A stretch of DNA of 64,000 bases, from contig CALSFV010000356.1 of assembly GCA_943737045.1 (NCBI GenBank), positions 17,501 to 81,500 on the forward strand, read 5' to 3'. A model generated the notes under the pieces. It was not told the DNA's origin, searched no databases, and saw only the letters and a list, made by a program, of their open reading frames with translations. Below are positions 23,245 through 35,395 of this stretch, in pieces. This DNA is from Parapristionchus giblindavisi (lineage: Eukaryota > Nematoda > Chromadorea > Rhabditida > Diplogasteridae). How positions within the stretch are numbered: the first letter of the stretch is position 1; each line of letters begins with the position of its first letter. The position numbers and the translations under genes were made by a program.

Positions 23245-26200
23245 CATATCTATACGATCTGCTTTACATACATTTGACCAATTGAGAAATACAGAGTTAA
23301 GCATATCTGCAGTTGCTTTATCCATACCAATTACATTCATAAAGAACTAAATATATTGATTATCGATTGATTCATATCATATTAATTAATCAATACCATA
23401 TCAGAGAAGTTATCTTCTAGATCACCTAAATTATTCACTCCCATATGTTCAAATCTATCAGCATATTGATCTAAGCCAAGATCTTCCTGTTCTAGCCATC
23501 TGAAAAAATCAACGATCAAAGATCAACGAACAATTCATAAAGAGCAAAACATACTGTCTGATAGACGTTTGGGTAGTCATCTGAGATAGATTACGGAGTG
23601 GATTTACCTAAATGAATAAAAACTTCTTAGTCTATAGTAATTCTACCGTACCAATTCATGACGATTCTCATATCGATCATTCTTCTCCAGAATCTTTACA
23701 TATTCCAGTGTCTTCTTATATTTGGCATATCCTTTCACCTAAAATGATTCAATAAAGTAAAATGGAGTATAGAATATAAAGTACCTTGATAGTATAAACT
23801 TCATCGTCATCAATCAATTCAGGACCAACACGAGCTCCAGTCAGCTTAAATATATATAAATATATAACATTAAATATATTTAAATTTTAAAAAAATACAG
23901 TATTTGATCGTCTTCCTGATCCTTCATCACTACTCATTGATGGCATTTTAGTGATTCTATAAATATTGATTTATCGATTATCATAATCAATCGATAATGA
24001 CTAACCTTCTATTAGCAGGACGAGCTTTAGGAGCAGACATCTGAAAGAGAAGAGAAGGAGTAGTATAATAGAGAGATAGAGTAATACCTGTGATGTATTC
24101 CAATTATGATTATTGATTGATAGATCAGAATTCATCCATGATGGAGATGGAGTTATATTAGGACGATTCATAGGAGATAATGAATCTATTGAAGATCTCT
24201 GAATGAATGAATGACATTAGATCATTCATCCCACTTCCCTTCTCCCTTTCATATATTGATTGATACAACCAACAAGTTATTACATGTTACATAATTGCTG
24301 AGAGGCAACATAATGGGATCTTTCGTACGCGGTATTCCATTTGTCTTACATGCCTCCGAAGTAAAGACGGAGATGTCAACGTAAACTTTGCAGAATGCAA
24401 ATTTCGAACGTGATTTTGACATAAAGAAAAACAATTAAAATAGAAATATATCATAGTTAGACATGCAAATGTAGTTATAGACAATACATTTATGCAAAAA
24501 TTGCGTTAGAAATTTCCAATTTGCGAAGTTTACGTGGACGTCTCGCTTGATACGGCAGAGATAGTTAAACCAATGTAAGACCACATTACCTTCAAACCAT
24601 ACGAATACTTATTAGTCTCTTCTCCACTCTATAAAGAAATATTATCAATCAATCAATAAATCAATAAGTGATACAGTACCTCCTTTCTTCGTTTCTTTGC
24701 CTTCTTATCGATTCCTCCATCATTTTCTGCTCCATGATCACGAGTAAACTCCGATTTAACTGTAAACCACGAATGTTAATCAGAATGGAATATGGAGGCA
24801 ACATGAGTGGAGACTACTCACCCACAACAAATAAAAGATTATTCAAATCTGAATTCTATCTCAGAGCTGAGGGAATAATAGGAAATGGAATGCAAATAAC
24901 ACACTTTTCAATATTTTGATCAAAATATGAGAATATTTAAATGAATGAATGAGTACCTCTAGCCCTCTCTTTGATTCCTCCCATCTTTGGTGCATCTCTT
25001 CCTGGATTAGCACATACTTTTAGATGAAGAGAAACACTCTGAATTGCCTCACGATCTCTACAATCAATCGATACATTATTGATTGATTGAATAGAATGAA
25101 ATACTTACTGATTAAGTAATTCAAAGAGTATATTAACACTCTTTCTATCAATTCCTCCAGCACACGAAGAGAAACATTCAAATGATATCGGAACTATGGG
25201 ACATGCCTTAATCAATCAATAAATAAATCGATAATATTATGATTGAATATATGCTCAAGTGATAAATATATAAAATTGAAATTGAACAGAGCAACACGAG
25301 TAATTATAAATGTTTTATATTTTAAATATTTAATGGAAGGCAATAATTTAGGTAAGATCAAATGGTACCGGAATTGTAATGGAGAGATTATCAAAGTCGT
25401 AGACAGCATTTGCATTAGTTAGATTAATAATGAAATCTTTATGTTCTCCTCCTACAAATAGAATAATCAATAATAAACAACTTTCTAGTCTTGTCTATGA
25501 TTCGAGATTATAACAGAATCATTGTATCATTCTTATCAGTCTTTCCTGTTTTGTCTGATTGATAAATGATATGAAGAAACCATCGGCATCCCTGTGATGA
25601 GGACATCTCTTCACTAATTCATTAGAATATTCAGGTTGTGAGTACTTCAAAGATGCACGAATGAATGATCTACAATGAAATATCGATTAGTTCAAGAAGA
25701 GCATGACTAACCCTTGAGGAAGTTGAGTAATTGAAGTAGGAGCTTCTCCATTACCATTAGCAGGCTAAAATGAATCAATTCAAAGAGATAATATGATATG
25801 ATCTGACCTCATTCGACATATTGAAAGAAAATGGAACTTTGGAACGATACTTCGTGAATAATGTATTCTCAGCGACCTGATAAATAAAATTATTCAATTT
25901 TAATAATAGAATAAAAGTACGAACGACATAATCCTTGTTCGTTGCTTTCTTCTGGGGTAGAATATATACCATGAATGCAGCTCTGAATATGACACAATAA
26001 ATAAATAATGAACTATTTTTTCTGTTTACTTACGAATTATTAGTGTTCTGTGACAATGCTAAACCAACATCTTCATCTCTGAAGTTCAATTGATCTTGAA
26101 GTGCTTGGAAGTTATTAGCAATGAATTCATTTTCTGAAAATAAATTGCTTTAAATTAATCAATAATACAATGATTATACCACTATATCCATTCCAATTAC

Positions 26201-26943
26201 CATCATCATTATAAGTTGTCGATGCAGGGGTTCCCGTATATCCATTAGTTGAATAAGGTTGAAGTTCTTCGTATTGTTGAACATTGTCACCATCAGCATT
26301 CTGTAAATGTTCCATGAATTAATGTATTAACATAAGAGAGAACATACCCAATGATAGAGATTAGCAGCAAAATCAACTCGAGCTGATGGCTGTAAATGAA
26401 TTATCATTAACTTCGTTCCGTTCAAATATATAGCTTACATCAAATGCGTTCTGTGATGATCTAGCAGGAGGTTCATCAAAATTATTGACTCCAATCTCGC
26501 TTTTAATTGACTGGCTTGCCACTCTGTAACAAAAAAAAAAAGATGTCACCAATAAAGAAATAGTGGTCTACCCATTCTGAACATCCACTGATGAGAGAAA
26601 GGGAAGAGGATTATTGAAAGAGGTCACCAGCATTGATCTTATCTATAATAATATCAAATAATACGTTTAATCGCAATTGGAAACAAAATGCCTGTGATTC
26701 TCGTCCCGAGAAGGCCAACGATGATTGAGAACCTTCTTCGTGCTCCATTTCTGGCTCTAAATTGATTAAATGAACAAGAAATTTAAGAATAATGTTATTT
26801 GCATATGCAAAATGAAATGAACAGACAACGATCAATTGGTACGAACAGAACTAATCAATTGCAAAATGACAAATACCGTATTCTTCAAATTCATCATCCT
26901 GTCGGATCGTGGAGCGCAGTTCATATCGATTTCTTTTAGCCAT
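23245..26943 (-). CDS. cep-1: p53/p63-family transcription factor with TET and SAM domains
   Basis: Twenty-four minus-strand exons join in phase from ATG 26943 to 23245 (613 residues before the possible extension). Residues ~154-370 form a p53 DNA-binding domain: VKRCPHHRDADG supplies the Cys and His zinc ligands, ECFSSCAGGIDRK the other two Cys, and LKVCANPGRDAP the major-groove helix start. The position equal to human R248 is kept; R273 is Lys and R249 is Lys. KKAKKRRK (~residue 390) is a nuclear signal. Residues ~479-527 (DDDEVYTIKVKGYAKYKKTL) match the tetramerisation domain, and ~528-613 (IRQWLEQEDLGLDQY, GMDKATADMLNSVFLNWSN) a SAM domain, as in p63/p73. Exons include 26877-26943, 26628-26756, 26572-26587 (16 nt), 26439-26523, 25581-25669, 25369-25451, 25109-25206, 24957-25057, 24680-24759, 23785-23844, 23652-23738, 23397-23499. 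The divergent neighbour is RNASEH2A. Confidence 0.92.
24340..24585. mobile_element. MITE of the TTACATTTGCCTTACG family, in a p53 intron
   Basis: The left part (TTGTCTTACATGCCTCCG, then GGAGATGTCAACGTAAAC) and right part (GTTTACGTGGACGTCTCGC, CAATGTAAGACCACA) are inverted copies. It is related to 44729-44954, which shares ATGCAAATTTCGAACG-like internal sequence. The left border is degraded. Confidence 0.6.
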
Positions 26944-27353
26944 TGTGCTCAAGCAAGAATGAATTGGTTATGAAGATTCTTATCGTTTGAATGAGTCATC
27001 ACTGTGTGCGAATAAAAAGAGGAGATAAATCGTGAGAACAAAGAAAATATCATTGGCAGAAATAGCAATTTTAATTAAATATCCCCGAAAAAAAACGAAA
27101 TAAACAATGTAACTGTTGTTGATTCGTTTGAAAGAAAGAGAGAGTAAACATACTCTCCTTTCATTGTGAAATTCAAAATCGCCATGCCAGCGAAATCGGA
27201 TTTTTTCGATTGGAAAAGTCAGTTCGTGATTGACAGTTTGATGAAATCTTTTACAGTCTGCTTTCTAACGTTTAAATGTTTCAGGGGTCAAACAATTTAC
27301 ATCTCTTTGTTTTTCTCATGCTTCTTTATTAATTCTCTTTTTTCTTCACAGAG
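26944..27353. promoter_or_regulatory. Divergent intergenic region shared by the p53-family gene and RNASEH2A
   Basis: Only 410 bp separate the two start codons, so promoters must lie here or overlap (inference). TTCTTCACAG ends at 27351, two bases before the RNASEH2A ATG, and looks like a trans-splice acceptor; about 27160-27351 would then be outron. No specific factor site is claimed. Confidence 0.5.
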
Positions 27354-28586
27354 ATGTCAGTATTCGAATGTGTGACGGATAGAAGCGAATGTTGGAATGG
27401 ATTTGCCGATGGAGCTCCTTGCGTACTAGGAATTGATGAAGCTGGTCGTGGTTAGTTCTCTAATCTGTATCGATTCAGTGTGATTACTTAATACATTGTT
27501 GATTAAAGGCCCTGTTCTTGGTGCAATGGTGTATGGTTGTGCTGTATCACCCGTAAGCGCTGCTGAAGATTTGAAAGAACTTGGTTGGTTCGCATTTTTT
27601 TCCCTCTTGTTGTCAACTTTGATCATCAGTGATAGTTTAGGTGTCGCTGATTCGAAAGCTCTCACCGAAGAGAAACGTGAACAAATCTTCCACAAGATGA
27701 GGAAAGATGACAACGTTAAGAAGGTAAGTAATATGTTTGTATCTATTATGTTTAAATGATATTAGTCTAGATAGTCGCATATGGTCTTCGTGCTCTATCT
27801 CCTCAATTGATATCCGCGGCCATGCTTCAAAGAGCGAAATGTTCATTGAATCAATTGAGTCATGATGCAGCTATTGCATTGATAAAAGATGCTCTAGATT
27901 GCAATATCAATGTTGTTGAGGTACTCTCCGTATTTCACTTTTCCATTTTCATCTTTTCCCGAATGCAGATTTTCGTCGATACAGTAGGCCCAAAGGCCAC
28001 GTATCAATCTAAACTTGAATCGATATTTCCTGGTATATCTATTACCGTAACTGAAAAGGCTGACGCTCTGTTCCCTGTTGTATCAGCTGCATCGATTGCC
28101 GCCAAGGTATTGATTTTTCTGTCTTTATAAATATTTATTGATTGATCTCAGGTAACTAGAGATACATTGCTCAAAGAATGGAAGTATCAGGAGAAAAACG
28201 ATCGTCTATCAGAAGTTCCCTTTGGCAGTGGTTATCCCAGTGGTTTGTTGATCTTTGATCTTCTCATCAATCATTAAGTTAGAGATCCAAATACGAAGAC
28301 ATTCCTACAGAAGACGGTAGATGGAGTATTCGGTTATCCTAATCTGATTCGATTCAGTTGGAAAACTGTTGATAACATTCTTGATAAGAAAGGAATCGAA
28401 TTGAAATGGTTGTTATGATTGATTGAATGAGAATAATCAATGAATTGTTATAGGGAAGCTGAAGATGAAGATGAAGGAGGTAAACAATCTCTATCTAAGA
28501 TGTGGGGATCATCAAAAGAACTATCCAAAGAGAAGAGAAATACATTTTATACTGATAGAAAACTAGTCAATGCTTGTACTTTCTAA
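27354..28586 (+). CDS. RNASEH2A: Ribonuclease H2 subunit A
   Basis: Catalytic subunit of RNase H2, which removes RNA from RNA:DNA hybrids and single ribonucleotides from DNA in the nucleus. Eight exons (27354-27450, 27509-27583, 27641-27723, 27771-27920, 27969-28106, 28152-28242, 28285-28408, 28454-28586) give 296 residues, about the usual length. Type 2 RNase H motifs are intact: [17 protein letters not shown] with the catalytic Asp-Glu, [20 protein letters not shown], the late catalytic region [18 protein letters not shown], and [14 protein letters not shown]. All exon phases agree. Human RNase H2 also needs B and C subunits, which are not in this window. Confidence 0.96.
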
Positions 28587-29075
28587 TATTATTATCATTT
28601 TGTTAATCTTGTTATACTTTATATCTGATTTATCTTATTCTATGGTCTCGTTGAATATTCACGTGTTTTTCATTCATATCAGATCTCTTTCCTATCATTC
28701 AATTTCTCATTAACATCTTGTACATATCACATTCGATAAATGAATACTTGTATGATCTTTGATCTTTCATCTATCAATATATGAATACTGGTTATTCTCC
28801 AGTTGTCCACCTCAAGGGTACATATTTCATTGTATAAGATACGTATACTTTCATTATCAGTTCGACCCTTGAAACCTTTGACGTAATCATACACAGATAA
28901 CGAATAATACCATCGACAGCTTTCCCATCTTTTTATAGATCACTCTAGACTTCATCTTCTAATCGATAATATTTCCTACTGTTTTTATCACTAATCAATA
29001 CAACCGCACACCGTATTTCATATTGTATCCTACCGTATCTCATATTCCATTCAAGACCATGTAATATCTTTCAGA

Positions 29076-31894
29076 ATGGGATGGATATCACTGGGAACAA
29101 TAACAGGAGCTTTATTTCTCTTTTACGCAGCTCATACAATCTCCTACTTTTATGGTTTATTCCATCCTCCTCTATGTGGTCATAATGGAGATATGAGATG
29201 TATTGAAGTGAGTTATTGATTGAGTTACAATCAATATATTGATTATTTTAGCCTCTAATATCTCCAAAAGACGATCAATGGCCATTATTACAATTGAGAG
29301 TGTATGCGGGTGGAAGGAGTTCATCTCAACAATTGATTCATACCTTTAGACATTTTGATATCAATAAGGAGACAGAGAAAGACGTTAGATTATCTTATCT
29401 TGGGTTACTGTAACTATATTGATTACTTTTATTAAGGTAACATTTACTCTTCCTCAATCAACTCGATCAAATGGTTCACTCATCGCTACCGTATACCTTC
29501 TTCCTAAAGACTTTGAAGGAACAAATCCATCTCAGGTATACTGTACTTATTGATTTTTTAAACCTTTGTTTGAATGATGATAATGTAGGCTCGATGGAGA
29601 GTTGAGGATACGGTATCTATTTCAACATGGAGAATTCCCGCTGCTGAATCATTCAATCTAATGGGTGGAGATAATGAAAATAAGAAGAAAATAGAAAGTA
29701 TTCCTAAGAAGAATGATGAGGTATTCATTGATTCATTTATGGACTACAGTAATCCTCACAATCTTCTCAGAAACCAGTGACTCATATTCGAAGTGTTCTT
29801 CCTATCAGAATATGTAGTGAGAATGTTTCATTCGCTCTAGGAAATATTCCTGTCGAGGTTTATCGACTTTGATCATTTATGTTGATTATCGATTGAATTA
29901 ATCAATGAATGTTTCAGTTCCGTCATATGTTACAAAGTCTAAAGGAGAAAGGAATAAGCAAGTATCTACCATTAATGAGAATAGAACAACTTAGTATGAG
30001 AGTAAAACATCTCAATCAAGTACATATTTTTCCTTGAACGATTTGATCCATTTATCGATTGATCTACCTTACCTTATGTATTTGTGTTATAGGTGAAACC
30101 AACAAATGAGACAACATCTCTTCTCATATCTTATTCTCCGTCTTCCATTGGTCGACTTCGTCTCTTCATATCAACTGAAGTATTCATTTTATTGATTTAT
30201 TGATTGATATAATCTAAATTAAGGTATCACTCAATCATTTATCGGAGTTACATTTGAGTGAAGATGATCTAGATGAGGTAAGTATATTGATCTACTTTGA
30301 TTGATCAATAGATATTATTAAGGTGAAAGGAATCTTTGTGGATACGAATGCTCTTCTTCTCTCAGTCACTATTCTCGTATCTGCACTTCATCTTTGTTTT
30401 GATATGCTTGCATTCAAGAATGATATATCATTCTGGAAGAATAAGAAGAGTATGGAGGGACTATCTACAAAGTATCGATTATTTCTGTCTATTACCGTAT
30501 ACCTGATGTATTGATTATTTGTTTCCAATCAGGACCTTAATCTGGCGTGCCATCTCATCAACCATAATCTTCTTATATCTAATGGAACATAAGACATCTC
30601 TTCTTGTTCTTGCTCCATCAGGAATATCAGTACTCATTGAATATTGGAAAGTTACGAAGGCACTCAAGGTTGTATTCATTTTATATCATCTTCTATTACT
30701 TTGAACCAATTTTCATCTATTAATGAGAGAACAGGAAGATGAATTGTTTCATGACTATGAACAAATTTTAAAAAAAGAGAAAAGATAAAAAAGAGAAAAG
30801 ATATAAGCAAAACAAATGCAGTCCGATGGTTTTATGAATTAATATAAATCATTATCATCATCATTATCGATATTTGAGGTATCCTTCTCATTCCGTAGTG
30901 GATTCTCAATGGGAACTCATTCGAAGAAAGAAGAAGAAACTGATTCTATTGATTCACAAGTAAGATTATTATTACTCAAAATATCTTGAGAAGTGTCTAC
31001 AAAATGTAAAGAAAATATAGCAGTTAATTAGTATTGTGGGTGCAAATTCAGCAGAGAAATTTGTTCTATATGACTAAGCGTTAGATCGTTTGATTTATCT
31101 TATGTTGAGATGTTTCATACTGTATCTTTTGAATTTTTATAATTAATTATTAATTGATAGAAAGATTAATAAATATATGATTACAGGCAATGTATTATCT
31201 ATCACTTCTTCTCATTCCTCTTTGTATTGGAGGTGCTATCTACTCTCTACTATACATGCCTCATAGGAGTTGGAAGTATGTCTCTTATTATTTATAGTAT
31301 TCATTATAATCTGTGGTTTAATAAAATTAATTTATGCTTTAGTAGCACCCGTATTACTATTATTATCGATCGATAATCTTGTAGATCATGGGTATTGGAG
31401 ACAGCAGCAAATGGAGTGTATGCATTTGGATTCCTCTTTATGTTACCCCAATTATTTGTGAACTACAAATTGAAGAGTGTAGCTCATCTTCCATGGAGAG
31501 CATTTATGTATAAGGTATATCATTCATATCAATCAATCGATACAATCAATATTGATCTACTCATTGTATATTCAGGCCTTTAATACCTTTATTGATGATC
31601 TCTTTGCATTCATAATCACAATGCCAACCGCTCATAGAGTTGCTTGTTTCCGTGATGATATCGTATTCCTTGTTTATCTATATCAAAGGTATACGGTATC
31701 TGATCGATATATTATTGATTGATTCTTTATTTAGATGGTTGTATCCAGTGGATAAGACGAGAGTCAATGAATATGGTGATGATTTCGAAGATGAAGTCAA
31801 GGAAGAAGAAAAGGTACAAAAGATTTTGTTTTCATTACTTTAAAATTATGTTCAGGTCGCATTGAAGGATGACGATCACGAAAAGAAAGAATAA
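29076..31894 (+). CDS. CLPTM1L: CLPTM1L (cleft lip and palate transmembrane protein 1-like)
   Basis: Polytopic membrane protein; in vertebrates CLPTM1L works as an ER lipid scramblase in GPI-anchor synthesis (established knowledge). The start follows TATCTTTCAG with one base between, suggesting trans-splicing. About 16 exons. The first residues form a membrane anchor (LGTITGALFLFYAAHTISY), then a luminal domain (LRVYAGGRSS, VTFTLPQSTRSNGSL). The strongly conserved region is VKGIFVDTNALLLSVT, MLAFKNDISFWKNKKSM, ANGVYAFGFLFMLPQLFVNY, KLKSVAHLPWRAFMYKAFNT, FAFIITMPTAHRVACFRDD and YLYQRWLYPVDKTRVNEYG, followed by an acidic tail. The exon at 30879-30959 (to SIDSQ) and the final 31857-31894 exon keep phase. 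The N-terminus matches CLPTM1L rather than CLPTM1. Confidence 0.95.
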
Positions 31895-32605
31895 TAATAC
31901 AAATATATGGGTTGATTTATTAATATATTGATTAATTAATGTTATTCTCTATTCATTCATATATGTGATTCATAGATGTATTTAATGGTGTTTGGTTGTT
32001 TTATCATAGTATCTCCATAGAGAAATATACGCAATTTTATCATTTCTGATGACTTTCATTCTATTTTTATTCCATTTTTTGCCTTCGTTCCTCCGGCAAA
32101 ACTATGATTTGCATTGCCCCCGTTTTCTTTGATTGGACGCTTTATTATTGTACTAGAATTAGTTTAGAAAAGCTAGAATGGGGAAGAAATGAAAATCCGA
32201 ATTGAATGAAGATGTGTCTGCACATCAATAGGCCATTCCAAGAAAACGTGCGGCAATTTCAAATCTCCAATTATACATAGTATTAATATCACATTTCACT
32301 TATTTATAATAATTAATCTGGTTGGGTTTATTAATGTCCAAAGTCTTCATCATTTCTCAGTTCTTCCTGTATTTCGTTGTGCCTTCGACAATTAAGTCGA
32401 TAAATGCTTTTTTCTTTTATTGTGTAAAAGTTACAGTACATTAAGTGATTTGTTTAAGTGTTTATTCGTTGTATAGAGAGTGAAGATGGGGTATAGAATA
32501 GTGAGAGACTGAAAGAGAAGAGTAAATGATATCCATTGTCTTTTCTCTCCTTTTGTGTACTCAATGTGATTCTAACCATTGTGAAGAAGAAGAAGAACAT
32601 CACTC
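31895..32605. other. Intergenic, no supported gene
   Basis: AT-rich spacer between CLPTM1L and the chitinase gene on the same strand. No RNA gene or repeat array recognised. Confidence 0.5.
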
Positions 32606-35395
32606 ATGTCTCCTTCTCCTTCTTCTATTCTTCTCATTATATTATCATTATCATTCATTATCATATCATCTTCATCTCATTGTAATCGAAGAGCTGTGGG
32701 ATACTTTACCTCATGGGGATCACGACCATTTACTGATGAACAGGTACACAATCAATCCATAATCTTATCCAATAAACTAATCGATAATCAGGCTAAACGA
32801 TTGACTCATGTGATCTTTGCTTTCTTTCATACATCACCAAATGGTACAGTATCCCTAAAAGATGGACAAGCCCGTGAGAGAATGATGCAAGTGAAAGAGG
32901 TATACGGTATATCGATTAGTCAATCAATATACCGTATACCTCTCAATCAAGGTCGCTTCAAGACATAGTCATCTAAAAGTACTGTATGCTATCGGAGGAT
33001 GGGATAATTCAGAATTCTTCTCGCTTTTAGCTACTGATGAAATGAGACGGGAGGTTTAATGCAATACCATGTAACCAGTCAATAAAAAATTCTCATAGGT
33101 TTTGATTCAATCGATAATTGATTCTCTAGAGAAATTTGATCTCGATGGAATCGATATTGATTGGGAATATCCTGTGACTGGTGGAAGCGTCGAAGGAGAC
33201 CCTGTGAGTCTTAATGGTCTTTGATCTTTGATCTTTAAACATTTATCCCATAATCTTTGATCTTTTCATTAGGTTGATAGAAACAATTATGTTGATCTAA
33301 TGAAAGAACTTCGTCAAAGTCTTGATAAACTAGAAATAAAACAGAATAGAAAAGAGAAATATGTCATTTCATTCGCTGGTGCAGCAGGACAATGGGTACT
33401 CAAACCAGGTTGATCTTTGATCTTTATTCATAATAATGATCGTTGATCTTAGGATTCGATCTAATAAATCTAATGAGATATGCTGATTTCGTGAATGTAA
33501 TGTCATATGATTATTTTGGTGCATGGAAAAGTAAATGGGGAGCATTCACTGGACCTCCTGCTCCTTTATATTTTGCTACTCCTAAAGGGTTTAGGATCAT
33601 TTCATAAGATCAAAGATCAAAGATCAACTTCAGATCATCTGGTAAGATGAATGTACATGCCACCATGAAGTATTATGCATGCCAACTGAAGAGTACAGAT
33701 AAGGTAAGTGATCTTTAAAGTATAGTTTGATCTTTGATCTTTGATCTCTAGATCAATATGGGAATCCCCTTCTATGGTAGATATTGGAAAAGAGTAGGTT
33801 CAGCACTGGATAATGCAGATGAAATGTGGAGAAAGGCTGAATCAATTGAAGAAAAGGAAAATGAATTTGAGGTTAATTTTTTTTTATCTTTTCGAATAAA
33901 CAATTTGAGTTCCTTTGCTAAATCTAAATTTATTTGATCATAGGGTGGTCATGTGGAATGGAGATATCTCAATACAACATTCCCTCTATCATTCAGAAAG
34001 TAATCTTTGATCTTTGATATTTGATCTCAACTTATACCAATCGTTCAGATTCCATCAGGTAGCTAAGACTCCTTATCTATGGATTTCCGAGAATAAAACA
34101 TTTGTTGGATATGAAGATATTGAATCAATTGGATACAAGGTATGAGTCATAAGGATATGTTTGAAGATTATCATCTTCTTCCATAGATGGAATATGGGCT
34201 ATCTCATGAATTAAGTGGAATAATGATGTGGGCTATTGATCAAGATGACGATGAATCTACTCTATTACGGTATAATTGATCAATAAACCAATCAATATCT
34301 CTATGATGACTGTCGATCTCAGTACAATTATCGATTCGTCTTTCTGTTCATCTCCTCGTAATCGAACTCTTCAATACAAATGTGCTCCAATAACAGGACA
34401 AAGATGGTGGACATTTGATGATGGAGAGGTAATCAATAATATTTTCAATAAGATTACGGTATTCCCTTTAGGATATGGCTGGATTGTGTGGTAGATCAGC
34501 TCCACTCTATCAAGGATATTATCCAGTTTGCGATCCTGATGATCCAGCTCATTCATGTTGTGGTCCATTTGGGTACGGTAATCGATACAATTCATCAATC
34601 AATAGTACTTCAGATACTGTGGAAGTGGTCCAGCTTATTGTGAATGTAAAACATGCGTAGATTATGGGAAGAATCCTGAATTGATTCTACAAGAACCAAT
34701 CAAACCATCTCGAGCTGTTACTTGGTATACCGTAGTTAATCAATAACTAATCGATAAGTAAGTACTGTAACAAGTAATCGATACTCATTAAGGTATACAT
34801 TAGATGCTCCAGAGGGTAAAAGAGGAAGATGTGGATCACTCGCCCCACCAATCAAAGTATGATCTTTGTACTTTCTCTCCTGTGCATGTGTTGATCTTTG
34901 ATCTTTGATCTCTTCAGGGTCAAACGCCTACATGTAATGGTGATGATCCAACAGCTCCATGTTGTTCAAATGGAGGATATTGTGGTGCTACGAAAGTATC
35001 AAAAGATCAAATGATTATCGATCAATAATCAATCAATAATCAGGAACATTGTTCATGTACGGGTTGTGTTGATTTCTCAAAGAAGAAGGATTTCACATTC
35101 AGAAAGGTTGAATGGTGGACATTTGCTAATGGACCCGATAAAGTTGGTTAGTATATTAGTGTTGTCTAATATAACTAATAATATTATATTAAGGTAAATG
35201 TGGTCCTCTTGCTCCTGTAATGGAAGATGGAACATCTCCGAAATGTGATCCTGATTCAGGTTGATTACTGTAATTATACAGTTCAACTAATCGATACAAT
35301 CTTTAGCTGGACCATGTTGTTCAAGAGCCGGATACTGTGGAAGTGGAGAGGCATACTGTAGTTGTGCCGGATGTGTGGACTACCGTAGTAAATGA
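32606..35395 (+). CDS. Secreted GH18 chitinase with three hevein-like modules
   Basis: Nineteen exons in phase give 620 residues. An N-terminal signal peptide ([19 protein letters not shown]) is followed by a GH18 barrel: [36 protein letters not shown], the catalytic DXXDXDXE as [43 protein letters not shown] and [11 protein letters not shown]. The catalytic Glu is present, so chitinolytic activity is plausible. Three Cys-rich repeats follow, each preceded by [19 protein letters not shown] to [19 protein letters not shown] to CVDF, and [16 protein letters not shown] to CVDY. Each has CC and GYCG motifs as in type 1 chitin-binding (hevein-like) domains. The in-frame interval 32744-32791 is treated as an intron because removing it restores the conserved barrel. 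Likely role: cuticle or egg-shell remodelling, or digestion of fungal chitin (inference). Confidence 0.93.

Noticed and set aside
24249..24484. Two overlapping minus-strand frames within the p53 intron
   Set aside because: They cover a MITE related to 44729-44954, which has its own spurious frames of the same origin.
26628..26756. Extra intron inside the second p53 exon (ACAG/GCATTT to TTATTATAG)
   Set aside because: It would need a GC donor, while the uninterrupted reading keeps the frame; left as one exon though not excluded.
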